Notes: generated by a model not told the origin, from the sequence alone. A DNA stretch of 64,000 nt from Pseudomonas sp. LS44 (GCF_024730785.1 NZ_CP102830.1:3758001-3822000); one strand, 5' to 3'. Shown: positions 38,933 through 48,642, counted from the first letter of the stretch. A program made the numbers and translations.

Positions 38933-39222
38933 CGATAGCCACGGCCAGCGCCTGCACCACCCTCGCCGCTGCACTGACGAACAGACCGACCGGCAACGCC
39001 AAGCGCGGATGCACAGCCCTTCGGCACCGAAAACCCGGCGCCGACTGCCGGCTTGCGGTTTCCCGCCGAGGAAAAGGCAGGTGCTGCCGGATAGTCGTAG
39101 GCATAACCCACCGACCCGGCTGAACGCTGCTGTCCAGGCCGACGACTCCGGCGGGTTGCGCCGCTACGCGGCTACCCCACCCTACAAAAGCGCCGCTATC
39201 CAGACGAACCCGGGTGAACCCG
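38933..39222. other. Non-coding stretch with one decayed repeat
   Basis: Between the YqaA-like gene and the tRNA terminator I see no gene. The only recognisable feature is a diverged palindromic element at 39097-39185, with outer arms GTAGGCATAACCCACCGAC and GCTACCCCACCCTAC, related to the GTAGGGTGG superfamily. Confidence 0.6.
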
Positions 39223-39254
39223 GAAAAAAGAAAACCGGCTCAAGGGGCCGGTTT
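39223..39254 (-). terminator. Intrinsic terminator of tRNA-Thr
   Basis: An 8-bp stem AAACCGGC/GCCGGTTT (39232-39254) is followed on the minus strand by TTTTCTTTTTTCC, about 55 nt past the tRNA 3' end. Confidence 0.85.
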
Positions 39255-39308
39255 CTCTTGTCTTCCGTCTTATCCGGGTGAACTGGGGAGAAGGCGAAAG
39301 TATGTCAA

Positions 39309-39384
39309 TGGTGCCGGATATAGGAATTGAACCTACGACCTTCGCGTTACGAGTGCGCTGCTCTACCTGCTGAGCTAATCCGGC
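39309..39384 (-). tRNA. tRNA-Thr (anticodon CGT)
   Basis: A 76-nt gene reading ACG codons. Acceptor arms GCCGGAT/ATCCGGC pair perfectly, the 3' CCA is encoded, the D arm is GCTC/GAGC, and the anticodon loop CTCGTAA carries CGT. The T arm GTAGG-TTCAATT-CCTAT matches E. coli tRNA-Thr(CGT) except in the loop. The anticodon stem has an A31-C39 mismatch below the loop, where E. coli has A-U. Confidence 0.95.
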
Positions 39385-39445
39385 GTGGGCTGCAAATCTA
39401 CACAAAGGCGCGCCGAAATGGCACTCCCCCCGCCGTCGATTGCGC

Positions 39446-39634
39446 CTAGCCCTCCTCCTCGATGGTCGACACCTCGTCGGCGCGTACACGGACCTTTTTA
39501 CCGGCGATATCTTCGAACTCGTAGTAGCCATCGAGGCTCTTGATATCCGGCTTGGAGTTGATCAGATATTGCGTGCCGTCACGCATGGTCACCACGGTTT
39601 CCGCGGCGCAGCCGGCGAGCAGTGCGCTGCTCAT
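39446..39634 (-). CDS. YgdI/YgdR-type small lipoprotein, start apparently damaged
   Basis: A 62-residue frame from ATG 39634. The body (VVTMRDGTQYLINSKPDIKS, then GYYEFEDIAGKKVRVRADEV) is the YgdI/YgdR SH3-like lipoprotein fold, with lipobox LLAGC. From this ATG the leader is only eight residues and lacks the usual basic start, so it is probably not the native start. A perfect AGGAGG (39675-39680) lies where an earlier start is expected. There the sequence reads CTTATAGCTCACTCACAGC, which would encode a normal leader if two bases had not been lost after AT. It is cotranscribed with the upstream Pmp3-type gene. Confidence 0.7.
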   Translation of the reverse strand: MSSALLAGCAAETVVTMRDGTQYLINSKPDIKSLDGYYEFEDIAGKKVRVRADEVSTIEEEG

Positions 39635-39678
39635 CAGCGTGGCGATGGCGAGGCTGTGAGTGAGCTATAAGCAGCCTC

Positions 39679-39837
39679 CTAACGTTTGGCGATGATGTAC
39701 ACCGCGTGGACGATGCCCGGGATGTAGCCCAACAGCGTCAGCAGGATGTTCAACCAGAAAGCGCCGGCGAAGCCGACTTGCAGGAACACGCCCAGTGGCG
39801 GCAGCAGGATGGCGATGATGATGCGAACCAGATCCAT
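39679..39837 (-). CDS. Pmp3/YqaE-family stress membrane protein
   Basis: A 52-residue, two-helix hydrophobic protein: MDLVRIIIAILLPPLGVFLQ then NILLTLLGYIPGIVHAVYII. YqaE/Pmp3 proteins are proteolipids linked to salt and membrane stress. The ATG at 39837 has AAGGAGAG upstream. Its stop codon abuts the AGGAGG of the following lipoprotein gene. Confidence 0.93.
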   Translation of the reverse strand: MDLVRIIIAILLPPLGVFLQVGFAGAFWLNILLTLLGYIPGIVHAVYIIAKR

Positions 39838-40003
39838 GTGATCTCTCCTTGTTGATTGCACTGTCAATCGACCGCGGCGCCGGCGCCAAGGTTCACTCGA
39901 GTGCATTGCACCTTCGGGCGGTAAAAAACTGAACAACCAGACAGTTCTCGCTCCTGGCGACTAAAATCAGCGGCCTACCGTCAGCGCTCGTACAAGGATC
40001 TGC

Positions 40004-40888
40004 ATGGCCACCGCCAACCCGCGTCGCGGGTATCTCTTGGGCCTTTGCGCCTATGTCATCTGGGGCTTGTTTCCGCTCTATTTCAAAGCGATCCAGCAGG
40101 TGCCGGCAGTGGAGATCATCGTCCACCGCGCGCTCTGGTCGGCGCTGTTCGGCGCCTCGCTGCTGCTGGTTTGGAAGCATCCCGGCTGGTGGCGCGAACT
40201 GCGCGAGAATCCCCGCCGCTTTGCAGTCTTGGGCGCCAGCGGACTGTTGATCGCCAGCAACTGGCTGGTCTACGTCTGGGCGGTGAACAACGGGCGGATG
40301 CTGGAGGCCAGCCTCGGTTACTACATCAATCCACTGATCAACGTGCTGCTCGGTCTGCTGCTGCTCGGCGAACGCCTGCGCCGCCTGCAATGGCTGGCCG
40401 TGGGGCTGGCCGCTCTGGGGGTTGCCCAACAGGTCTGGCAGGTCGGCAGCCTGCCCTGGGTGTCGCTGGCACTGGCGCTGACCTTTGGCTTCTACGGGTT
40501 GATCCGCAAGCAGGCACCGGTGGCCGCGCTGCCGGGGCTGGTGGTGGAGACTTGGTTGTTGCTGCCCTTGGCGCTTGGCTGGCTGCTCTGGCATCCGACG
40601 GCGATGAGCAGCCAAGCGGAGTTCTGGAGCACGCCGCAAGCCCTCTGGCTGCTCGCGGCCGGCCCGATCACCTTGGTGCCATTGGTATGCTTCAACGCCG
40701 CAGCGCGCGATTTGCCCTACACCACCCTGGGCTTTCTCCAGTACGTGGCGCCGACCTTGGTCCTGCTGCTGGCGGTATTCGTGTTCGACGAGCACTTCGA
40801 ACCGAGCAAGCTGGCCGCGTTCATCTGCATCTGGCTCGGCCTGCTGATTTATAGCGTCGACGCCTGGCTGACCTTGCGGCGTAACTGA
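40004..40888 (+). CDS. rarD: EamA-family transporter RarD
   Basis: A 294-residue, ten-helix DMT-superfamily permease. RGYLLGLCAYVIWGLFPLYF, VHRALWSALFG, LLIASNWLVYVWAVNNGRML and the C-terminal DLPYTTLGFLQYVAPTLVLL are RarD signatures. The name comes from a chloramphenicol-sensitivity phenotype; the true substrate is uncertain. A possible -10 (TAAAAT, 39962-39967) lies 36 nt upstream. Confidence 0.93.
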   Translation: MATANPRRGYLLGLCAYVIWGLFPLYFKAIQQVPAVEIIVHRALWSALFGASLLLVWKHPGWWRELRENPRRFAVLGASGLLIASNWLVYVWAVNNGRMLEASLGYYINPLINVLLGLLLLGERLRRLQWLAVGLAALGVAQQVWQVGSLPWVSLALALTFGFYGLIRKQAPVAALPGLVVETWLLLPLALGWLLWHPTAMSSQAEFWSTPQALWLLAAGPITLVPLVCFNAAARDLPYTTLGFLQYVAPTLVLLLAVFVFDEHFEPSKLAAFICIWLGLLIYSVDAWLTLRRN

Positions 40889-40948
40889 GCGAGCCGCCAC
40901 CGGTAAGCGCGGCGCTGCGGCGCTGTTGCATAACCGACGTATTGCTCA

Positions 40949-41045
40949 GTTTTCCACCAACCCCGGCAAAGCCTCGCCGCACTAGCGCAGGCCTCAGCGC
41001 TCCTCAGGTTATCCACAATCCTATCCACGACAATGGTGGATAGCT
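40949..41045. other. DnaA-box cluster 1 (first unit of a diverged direct repeat)
   Basis: The unit runs from GTTTTCCACCAA (40949-40960) to a group of boxes: perfect TTATCCACA (41009-41017), then CTATCCACG, then an inverted TGGTGGATAG. The same order recurs about 286 bp downstream. TTATCCACA is the strong E. coli-type DnaA box. The 514-bp gap between rarD and rhdA (40889-41402) contains no gene. Confidence 0.75.
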
Positions 41046-41233
41046 GAGCCGAGCAGCTGGCCGGTGCACCGCGCTGCGCCGCTCGGACCCGCCGATAGCC
41101 ATCTACAGATTCTCAGCAAGTCCGCAGAAAACCTCCGCAACCACCGATTGACGGGGCCTGCAGGGCAATAGCGGCACCCATTCGCGCCCACCGCAACACT
41201 GCTGTGCATCCAAGCGCCCGCGCCGATTGAGCG

Positions 41234-41329
41234 GTTTTCGACCAAGCCCGCCGCAGCCCAGCTGGGCCGTCGCCTCGACCGCTAACTCCCCAGGTTATCC
41301 ACAGCGCTATCCACACAAACACTGGATAA
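41234..41329. other. DnaA-box cluster 2 (second unit of a diverged direct repeat)
   Basis: GTTTTCGACCAA (41234-41245) is followed by perfect TTATCCACA (41295-41303), CTATCCACA and an inverted TGGATAACC. Offsets from unit 1 are 285-286 bp throughout, which supports an ancient duplication. Confidence 0.75.
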
Positions 41330-41369
41330 CCTGAACCGGGCGCAGCGCCTCAAGCACGCCGGCTTCCGC

Positions 41370-41375
41370 TACAAT
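41370..41375 (+). promoter_or_regulatory. Possible rhdA -10 box
   Basis: TACAAT lies 27 nt before the rhdA start codon; no good -35 is visible. The DnaA-box cluster 2 ends 40 bp upstream, so DnaA binding could affect this promoter. Confidence 0.35.
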
Positions 41376-41402
41376 TCGCGACTTTCCATGTGGAAGATCA
41401 TC

Positions 41403-42218
41403 ATGTCCGCCTTCTCTACCTTGCCGCTGGTCATCGAACCAGCCGATCTGGCTAGCCGGCTGGCTGCGCCGGAGTTGATCCTGGTCGATCTGACCAGCGC
41501 CGCGCGCTACGCCGAAGGGCATATTCCCGGCGCCCACTTCGTCGATCCCAAGCGCACCCAGCTCGGCCGTCCGCCGATTCCCGGGCTGCTGCCGCCGCAG
41601 GCGCAACTCGAAGCGTTGTTCGGCGAACTGGGCCATAACGCCGACGCGATCTACGTGCTGTATGACGATGAGGGCGGCGGCTGGGCCGGGCGCTTCCTCT
41701 GGCTGCTGGATGTCATCGGCCACCCGAACTACCACTATTTGAATGGCGGCCTGCATGCCTGGTTGGCCGACGGCCGTGCGCTCGATCAACGCGTTCCCGA
41801 GCCAGTCGGTGGACCGTTGCCGTTGACCTTGCATGAGGCACCAACCGCCACCCGCGAATACCTGCAGAGCCGTCTGGGCGCGGCGGATCTGGCCGTGTGG
41901 GATGCGCGCAGCCCCGCCGAATATCGCGGCGAGAAGGTGTTGGCCAGCAAGGGCGGACACGTTCCCGGCGCGATCAACTTCGAATGGACCGCCGGCATGG
42001 ATCCAAGCCGCGCGCTGCGCATCCGCGAAGACATCGCGCAAGTGCTGGCCGGCCTGGGCATCACCCCAGACAAAGAAATCATCACCCATTGCCAAACCCA
42101 TCACCGCTCCGGCTTCACCTATCTGGTGGCCAAGGCGCTCGGCTATCCGCGCGTCAAGGGCTATGCCGGCTCGTGGGGCGAATGGGGCAATCATCCCGAC
42201 ACGCCCGTCGAGCAATAA
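41403..42218 (+). CDS. rhdA: Thiosulfate sulfurtransferase (rhodanese) RhdA
   Basis: A 271-residue tandem-rhodanese enzyme that moves sulfane sulfur from thiosulfate to cyanide or other acceptors. The active loop is CQTHHR with Cys230, the same sequence and number as Azotobacter vinelandii RhdA and unlike the CRKG loop of bovine rhodanese. The first rhodanese domain (1-130) is inactive, without a cysteine loop. The ATG at 41403 has GGAAG upstream. psd follows 21 nt downstream, so they form an operon. Confidence 0.96.
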   Translation: MSAFSTLPLVIEPADLASRLAAPELILVDLTSAARYAEGHIPGAHFVDPKRTQLGRPPIPGLLPPQAQLEALFGELGHNADAIYVLYDDEGGGWAGRFLWLLDVIGHPNYHYLNGGLHAWLADGRALDQRVPEPVGGPLPLTLHEAPTATREYLQSRLGAADLAVWDARSPAEYRGEKVLASKGGHVPGAINFEWTAGMDPSRALRIREDIAQVLAGLGITPDKEIITHCQTHHRSGFTYLVAKALGYPRVKGYAGSWGEWGNHPDTPVEQ

Positions 42219-42239
42219 TCGCGTCATCAAGGAATCCGC

Positions 42240-43106
42240 ATGAAAGACCGCTTGTTCATCCTCAGCCAATACCTGCTGCCGCATCACCTGTTGTCGCGCC
42301 TGATCGGTTTCGCCGCCGAATGCCGCGCGGCCTGGTTCAAGAACCGCCTGATCGACTGGTTCGCCCGTCGCTACGAAGTAAATATGAGCGAGGCGCAAGT
42401 CGAAGACCTGCACGCCTATGAGCACTTCAACGCGTTCTTCACCCGCGCCCTGAAAGACGGCGCCCGCCCGCTCGACTCCAGAGCCGACGCGGTGCTGTGC
42501 CCGGCCGATGGCGCCATCAGCCAACTCGGCAAAATCGAGCACGGCCGCATCTTCCAAGCCAAAGGCCATGGTTTCAGCGCGGTCGAACTGCTCGGTGGTG
42601 ATAGCGAACGCGCTGCACCATTCATGGGTGGCAGCTTCGCTACGGTGTATTTGTCGCCGAAGGACTATCACCGCGTGCACATGCCGCTGGCCGGCACGCT
42701 GCGGGAAATGGTCTATGTGCCGGGACGGCTGTTTTCGGTCAACCAGCTGACCGCGGAAAATGTCCCGGAGCTGTTCGCCCGCAACGAACGCGTGGTGTGT
42801 CTGTTCGACACCGAGCGCGGTCCGATGGCCGTGGTGCTGGTCGGCGCGATGATCGTCGCCTCGATCGAAACGGTATGGGCGGGGCTGATTACGCCGCCCA
42901 AGCGCGAGCTGAAAACCGTTCGCTACGATGCCGCCGCCCGCGCGCCAATCGAGCTGGCCAAAGGCGCAGAACTGGGCCGTTTCAAGCTGGGCTCCACTGC
43001 CATCGTGTTGTTTGGTCCGGAGCAAGTGCAATGGGCCGCTGAACTCGCCGCCGACAGTCCGGTCCGGATGGGCCAGCGTTTTGGCGCGCCGCACATTTCG
43101 GCGTAA
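42240..43106 (+). CDS. psd: Phosphatidylserine decarboxylase
   Basis: A 288-residue proenzyme that makes phosphatidylethanolamine in the inner membrane. The autocleavage motif LGST contains Ser252, which becomes the pyruvoyl group on the alpha chain. The charge-relay block is [23 protein letters not shown] precedes the ATG. Length and domain order are standard for the prokaryotic type I enzyme. Confidence 0.97.
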   Translation: MKDRLFILSQYLLPHHLLSRLIGFAAECRAAWFKNRLIDWFARRYEVNMSEAQVEDLHAYEHFNAFFTRALKDGARPLDSRADAVLCPADGAISQLGKIEHGRIFQAKGHGFSAVELLGGDSERAAPFMGGSFATVYLSPKDYHRVHMPLAGTLREMVYVPGRLFSVNQLTAENVPELFARNERVVCLFDTERGPMAVVLVGAMIVASIETVWAGLITPPKRELKTVRYDAAARAPIELAKGAELGRFKLGSTAIVLFGPEQVQWAAELAADSPVRMGQRFGAPHISA

Positions 43107-43275
43107 CGTCAGTCCAATGCTGGCGCATACTGACTAGTGTGAGCCGTCCGCCGACCCGTAATTCGGTCGGCTGCGGCGCTCGCAAGATACTGCTAGAGTT
43201 CGAAAAAACCGGTATTTTCAAACGACTCGCTGCCCTGTGTCGTTGGATTATCCAAGTCAATGGATAACGAGTTAC

Positions 43276-45102
43276 ATGGAAAAACAGAGTCCTCATCTAC
43301 TGTTACGTGTGCCTACTCCCAACAAGCAGGGCTTGTCTTTTTGCGAGCCTAATTTCCGCGATCTGAAGCGCTGGATCGCCGGCTTGCCCAAGGCCAATCT
43401 CGGCGAGACCGCGCGCCAGCTTTATCAGTGCCTGATTGAACTCAATCACCTGATTACCCCGAGCGACAATCGCCTGCAGCTGCTCGAGCTGCTGCGCGCC
43501 GAGGTCTATTACGTCTGCAAGCATCTGGAACGACATTTCCTCAACCAGGCCATCGTGCTGGATGAGCGCCCGCGCAAGATCGCCAACCTCTGCCAAGCCC
43601 TGCAGAACCACCTGGCCGCTGGCTACAAGCTGATCATCACCCAGGAAGCACCGCGCGGCGGGCGTGAGCGTGAACGCGAGCGCGCCGAACTCCTCGCGGT
43701 TGCCTTGCAGCGCGCCACCCATGCCCTGTGCGGCCCGCTGATTCGCGCCAGCCAGCTGTATTGCCCAGTCCCGGAAGGGCTCTGGCTCGAACTGCATCAG
43801 CTCTATCAGATCGCCGTTCAACGCAAACTGAACACCGTGGTGGTACGCGACAAACTGGCCCGCCACACCCCAGGGCTAAGCGTGCAACAGACGTACATCG
43901 TCGCTCTGCTACTGGGCTGCGCGCGCTGCAACCAGATGCGCCAAAGCAGCATCGCCCGCCTGGCCGAAGTGCTGGAACCTTGGAGCGCCTTGGTGCACCT
44001 GCAACTGGCCGACGAGCCAGGCAGCCTGTTCGTGGTCGCCACCCAGGTCGATGGTCCACCGCGCTACAAATCGTTGTTCCAGGAAAACGAGCTGCACAAC
44101 CTGCTCGGTATCGATCCGCAAGCGCTGGTCGATGCGATCAAGGAATACTTGCTGCTGCCCGAGGAAAATCGCGCGCAGTCGCGTTTGTTGATGCCGGATA
44201 CCGTCAGCCTCGACCTGCTGCAGCACCTCAGCTCCGCGTGGGGTGACATCGCCGAGCGAACCTTCCAGCGCACCCCGGGCCAGGGCACTCTGACCGTCAA
44301 CATCGGCATGAGCGCCTTGCACTATTACCTGGCAGGGCGCATGCCATTCAACGAAGTGCTCAAGCATCCGCCGCAGAGCAAAAACGCCGTCTTCCAGGCC
44401 GATAGCAAACCAGGCGCTCCCGATATATGGGGAACCGCGTTCGACGCCCAGCAACAAAATGACTGGGAAAAGGGCATGCCGCTCGAGGAAATCCAGTACA
44501 CGCATCCGGCCCAAAGCACAGCCGAACTGACCAATATCAGCAACGACGACTATCCGACCTATACCTTGCCAATCGTCAATCACAGTCCCGGCGGTTATTG
44601 CCTGAGCTGGCCCAAGGAAGTTCCCGCCCAGCTGCAAGCTGGCGAGCTACTGGGCATACAGGACGCACCGGAACAAAGCTGGAGTATTGCCTTGGTGCGC
44701 TGGATTCGTCAGGTGCGCGGCGGCGGCACGCAGATGGGGATCGAATTGATCGCCCCGCACGCCCTGCCATGCGGACTGCAACTGCTGCGCAAGGCCGAAC
44801 AGAACAGCCAGTTCCTGCGCGCACTGCTGCTGCCGGAAATCAGCGCGATTTCCCGCCCGGCAACGCTCATCACCCCGCGCCTGCCCTTCCAGGAAGGCAA
44901 CAAGGTGCTGATCAACCTCAACGGCGATGAACGCCGCGCCGTACTGAGTCGCAAACAAGCCGGCAGCGGCAGCTTCAATCAGTTCGAATATCGCGTCGTG
45001 GAACAGACGCCCAGCGAGCCAACCGGGAAACCGCTCACAGCCGAGAAAGGCCCTAAAGACGGCGGCGAGGAAGATTTTGACTCACTTTGGAAGTCACTAT
45101 AG
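43276..45102 (+). CDS. Conserved protein with PilZ-like C-terminal motif, upstream of fimX
   Basis: A 608-residue cytoplasmic protein, largely helical, with no membrane segment. Near residue 430 it has YTLPIVNHSPGGYCLSW, in which Asn435-x-Ser437-x-x-Gly440 matches the (D/N)xSxxG half of the PilZ cyclic-di-GMP motif; the RxxxR half was not found. The rest resembles no domain I can name. It occupies the position of PA4958 in P. aeruginosa. fimX follows 62 nt downstream on the same strand, so a role in cyclic-di-GMP or type IV pilus control is plausible but unproven. The ATG at 43276 (MEKQSPHLLLRVP) is chosen on conservation; its ribosome site is weak. Confidence 0.75.
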   Translation: MEKQSPHLLLRVPTPNKQGLSFCEPNFRDLKRWIAGLPKANLGETARQLYQCLIELNHLITPSDNRLQLLELLRAEVYYVCKHLERHFLNQAIVLDERPRKIANLCQALQNHLAAGYKLIITQEAPRGGRERERERAELLAVALQRATHALCGPLIRASQLYCPVPEGLWLELHQLYQIAVQRKLNTVVVRDKLARHTPGLSVQQTYIVALLLGCARCNQMRQSSIARLAEVLEPWSALVHLQLADEPGSLFVVATQVDGPPRYKSLFQENELHNLLGIDPQALVDAIKEYLLLPEENRAQSRLLMPDTVSLDLLQHLSSAWGDIAERTFQRTPGQGTLTVNIGMSALHYYLAGRMPFNEVLKHPPQSKNAVFQADSKPGAPDIWGTAFDAQQQNDWEKGMPLEEIQYTHPAQSTAELTNISNDDYPTYTLPIVNHSPGGYCLSWPKEVPAQLQAGELLGIQDAPEQSWSIALVRWIRQVRGGGTQMGIELIAPHALPCGLQLLRKAEQNSQFLRALLLPEISAISRPATLITPRLPFQEGNKVLINLNGDERRAVLSRKQAGSGSFNQFEYRVVEQTPSEPTGKPLTAEKGPKDGGEEDFDSLWKSL

Positions 45103-45164
45103 ATTGCCGAACCCCTACCATTTGTCGCATTTTCGCTCCCGTTTAGCGCAGACTTAAGCAAACC

Positions 45165-47234
45165 ATGGCCATCGAAAAAAAAACTATTCGGCTACTGATT
45201 CTGGAAGACTCGCAGAACGAGGCCGAGCGCCTTGTTAGCCTGTTCCGCAACGCCGGCCGCGCCACGCGGGTCCATCGCCTGACCTCCAGCGACGACCTGG
45301 CGGAGGCCCTGCAACAAAGCTGGGACTTGCTGATCGCCGCACCGAGCAGCGAAAACCTCGAGCCCAGCGAAGCCATCACCGCGATCCGCCGCCAGGCCAA
45401 GGACATCCCGGTGATTCAACTGCTCGTCGGCAACGATTCCGACGATGTCACCGAAGCCCTGACTCTCGGCGCCCAGGATGCCTTGCCCCAAGGCGAAGAC
45501 GAACGCCTGATCCTGGTCGCCAACCGCGAACTGGCCAACCTCGAAGAGCGTCGTGCCCGCCGCACGGCCGAAGTGGCTCTACGCGAAGCAGAAAAACGCT
45601 GTCAGCTATTGCTCGACAGCTCGGTGGACTCCATCACCTATGTGCACGATGGCATGCACGTCTATGCCAACCGCTCTTACCTGCAGCTATTCGGCTATGA
45701 AGATGCCGACGAGCTGGAAGGCATGCCAATGATCGATCTGATCGCCAGCGCCGACCAGGGCCGATTCAAGGACTTCCTGAAGAACTACCAAAGCAGCGAA
45801 GGTGGCGCAGAGCTGGCCTGTAGCGGTATGAAAGCCAGCGGCCAGGACTTCCAGGCCCGCATGGGGTTTTCCCAGGCGACCTACGATGGCGAGCCCTGCA
45901 TTCAGGTGGTGATTCGCGGCGAAAGCGGCAATGCCGAACTGGAAGAGAAACTGCGGGAAATCAGCAGCCAGGATCTGGTCACCGGCCTATTCAATCGCAC
46001 CCACTTCATCGAGCTGCTGGATGCGGCCGCGCAGCGCGCCGTGAGCAATAGCGAGCCGGCCAACCTGGCCTACGTACGCGTCGACCGCTATCCCGCCTTG
46101 TTGGCGGAGGTCGGCTTGGCCGGGATCGATTTGCTACTTACCGACCTGGCCAACCTGTTGCGCCAGCACTTCCCGCGCGACGCGCAACTGGCGCGCTTCG
46201 GCGACGGCGTGTTCGCCGTACTGCAGCCCGGACAAACGCCGGAGCAGAGCCAGGATAGCCTGCACAGCCTGCTGAAAAAGATCGAAAGTCATCTGTTCGA
46301 CGTCAGCGGCCGCACCGTCCAAACCACGCTATCGATCGGCAGCGCCGGGCTCAACGAAACGACCGCCAAAGCCCAGGAAGTGATCAATCGCGCACACCGC
46401 TGCGCGGACGAATTGAGCGAGGGCAACGGCCTCAACGTCTATTGCCCGGCCAGCGAGCTGGCTGCCGCCGCCAATCGCGGCAACGTTCTGGCGATGCTTC
46501 AGCAGGCCTTGGATAACAACCAGTTCCGCCTGCTGTTCCAGCCGATTATCAGCCTGCGTGGCGATAACAACGAGCACTACGAAGTGCTGCTGCGCCTGCT
46601 CAATCCGCAAGGCAAGGAAGTACCGCCCAGCGAATTCCTCAGCGCGGCCTTGGACGCCGGGCTGGCCGAGAAAATCGACCGCTGGGTGATCCTCAACTCG
46701 ATCAAGCTGCTCGCCGACCACCGCGCCAAGGGTCACAACACCTGCCTGTTCGTGCATCTGTCCAGCGCCAGCCTGCAGGATCAAACCTTGCTGCCTTGGC
46801 TCAGCGTGGCCCTCAAGGCCGCGCGGCTACCCTCCGACGCCTTGGCCTTCCAGATCAACGAACCGGATGCGATTGCCTATCTGAAACAAACCAAGGCGCT
46901 GACCCAGGGCCTGGCCGAACTGCATTGCAAGGTCACCCTGTGCCAATTCGGCTGCGCGCTCAACCCGTTCAACACGCTCAAATACATGAACGTCGATTAC
47001 GTCAAAATCGACGGCTCCTACTCGCAAGACCTGTCCACCGCCGAGAGCCAGGAAGCGCTAAAAACCTTGCTGGCCAGCCTCCACGCGCAAGCCAAGCTGA
47101 CCATCGTGCCGTTCGTGGAGAGCGCTAGCGTGCTGGCCACACTCTGGCAGGCCGGGGTCAATTACATCCAGGGCTATTACTTGCAGGGTCCCAGCCAGTC
47201 GATGGACTACGACTTCTCAGCCGGCGACGAATAG
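45165..47234 (+). CDS. fimX: Cyclic-di-GMP effector FimX
   Basis: A 689-residue regulator of type IV pilus assembly and twitching. Domains: receiver-like (1-125) without a phospho-acceptor Asp (WDLLIAAPS), PAS (about 135-250), degenerate GGDEF (GDGVF at 346-350) and degenerate EAL (EVL at 473-475). Both enzymatic motifs are lost, as in P. aeruginosa FimX, where the EAL domain instead binds cyclic-di-GMP tightly. It should act as a receptor, not as a cyclase or phosphodiesterase. A bidirectional terminator separates it from serB. Confidence 0.95.
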   Translation: MAIEKKTIRLLILEDSQNEAERLVSLFRNAGRATRVHRLTSSDDLAEALQQSWDLLIAAPSSENLEPSEAITAIRRQAKDIPVIQLLVGNDSDDVTEALTLGAQDALPQGEDERLILVANRELANLEERRARRTAEVALREAEKRCQLLLDSSVDSITYVHDGMHVYANRSYLQLFGYEDADELEGMPMIDLIASADQGRFKDFLKNYQSSEGGAELACSGMKASGQDFQARMGFSQATYDGEPCIQVVIRGESGNAELEEKLREISSQDLVTGLFNRTHFIELLDAAAQRAVSNSEPANLAYVRVDRYPALLAEVGLAGIDLLLTDLANLLRQHFPRDAQLARFGDGVFAVLQPGQTPEQSQDSLHSLLKKIESHLFDVSGRTVQTTLSIGSAGLNETTAKAQEVINRAHRCADELSEGNGLNVYCPASELAAAANRGNVLAMLQQALDNNQFRLLFQPIISLRGDNNEHYEVLLRLLNPQGKEVPPSEFLSAALDAGLAEKIDRWVILNSIKLLADHRAKGHNTCLFVHLSSASLQDQTLLPWLSVALKAARLPSDALAFQINEPDAIAYLKQTKALTQGLAELHCKVTLCQFGCALNPFNTLKYMNVDYVKIDGSYSQDLSTAESQEALKTLLASLHAQAKLTIVPFVESASVLATLWQAGVNYIQGYYLQGPSQSMDYDFSAGDE

Positions 47235-47248
47235 TCCTAGCGCGCATG

Positions 47249-47276
47249 AAAAAAGCCGCCCGAGGGCGGCTTTTTT
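47249..47276. terminator. Bidirectional terminator between fimX and serB
   Basis: AAAAAAGCCGCC-CGAG-GGCGGCTTTTTT: 6 bp of GC stem extended by A/T arms, with T-tracts on both strands between convergent genes. Confidence 0.93.
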
Positions 47277-47294
47277 CTGAGCGGAATGTCGCAA

Positions 47295-48509
<1,215 letters not shown>

Positions 48510-48580
48510 AGCGCATCCCTCGCGGTGGAAAAGGCGCTCATTCTACCCACTTTCACCGCCATACGGGCACGCCCGGCGCT

Positions 48581-48608
48581 TTGCCCTATCAGGGTCGCTC
48601 GTTATACT
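48581..48608 (+). promoter_or_regulatory. Sigma-70-type promoter of the AhpA-like gene
   Basis: TTGCCC (48581-48586) and TATACT (48603-48608) are spaced by 16 bp, 35 nt before the GTG start at 48643. Confidence 0.6.
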
Positions 48609-48642
48609 GCGCAGCAACTTCATTCGATAAGAGCCGCGCTCT

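Noticed and set aside
38368..39123. A 251-codon frame overlapping the YqaA-like gene
   Set aside because: Out of phase with a recognisable membrane protein; composition is Arg/Ala-rich and featureless.
40889..41402. Chromosomal origin oriC
   Set aside because: DnaA boxes are present, but there are only a few strong ones, no AT-rich unwinding element, and no dnaA, dnaN, rpmH or gidA nearby. Pseudomonas origins lie beside dnaA.
45165..47234. FimX as an active diguanylate cyclase/phosphodiesterase
   Set aside because: GDGVF replaces GGDEF and EVL replaces EAL; both catalytic sites are degenerate, as in the characterised P. aeruginosa protein.
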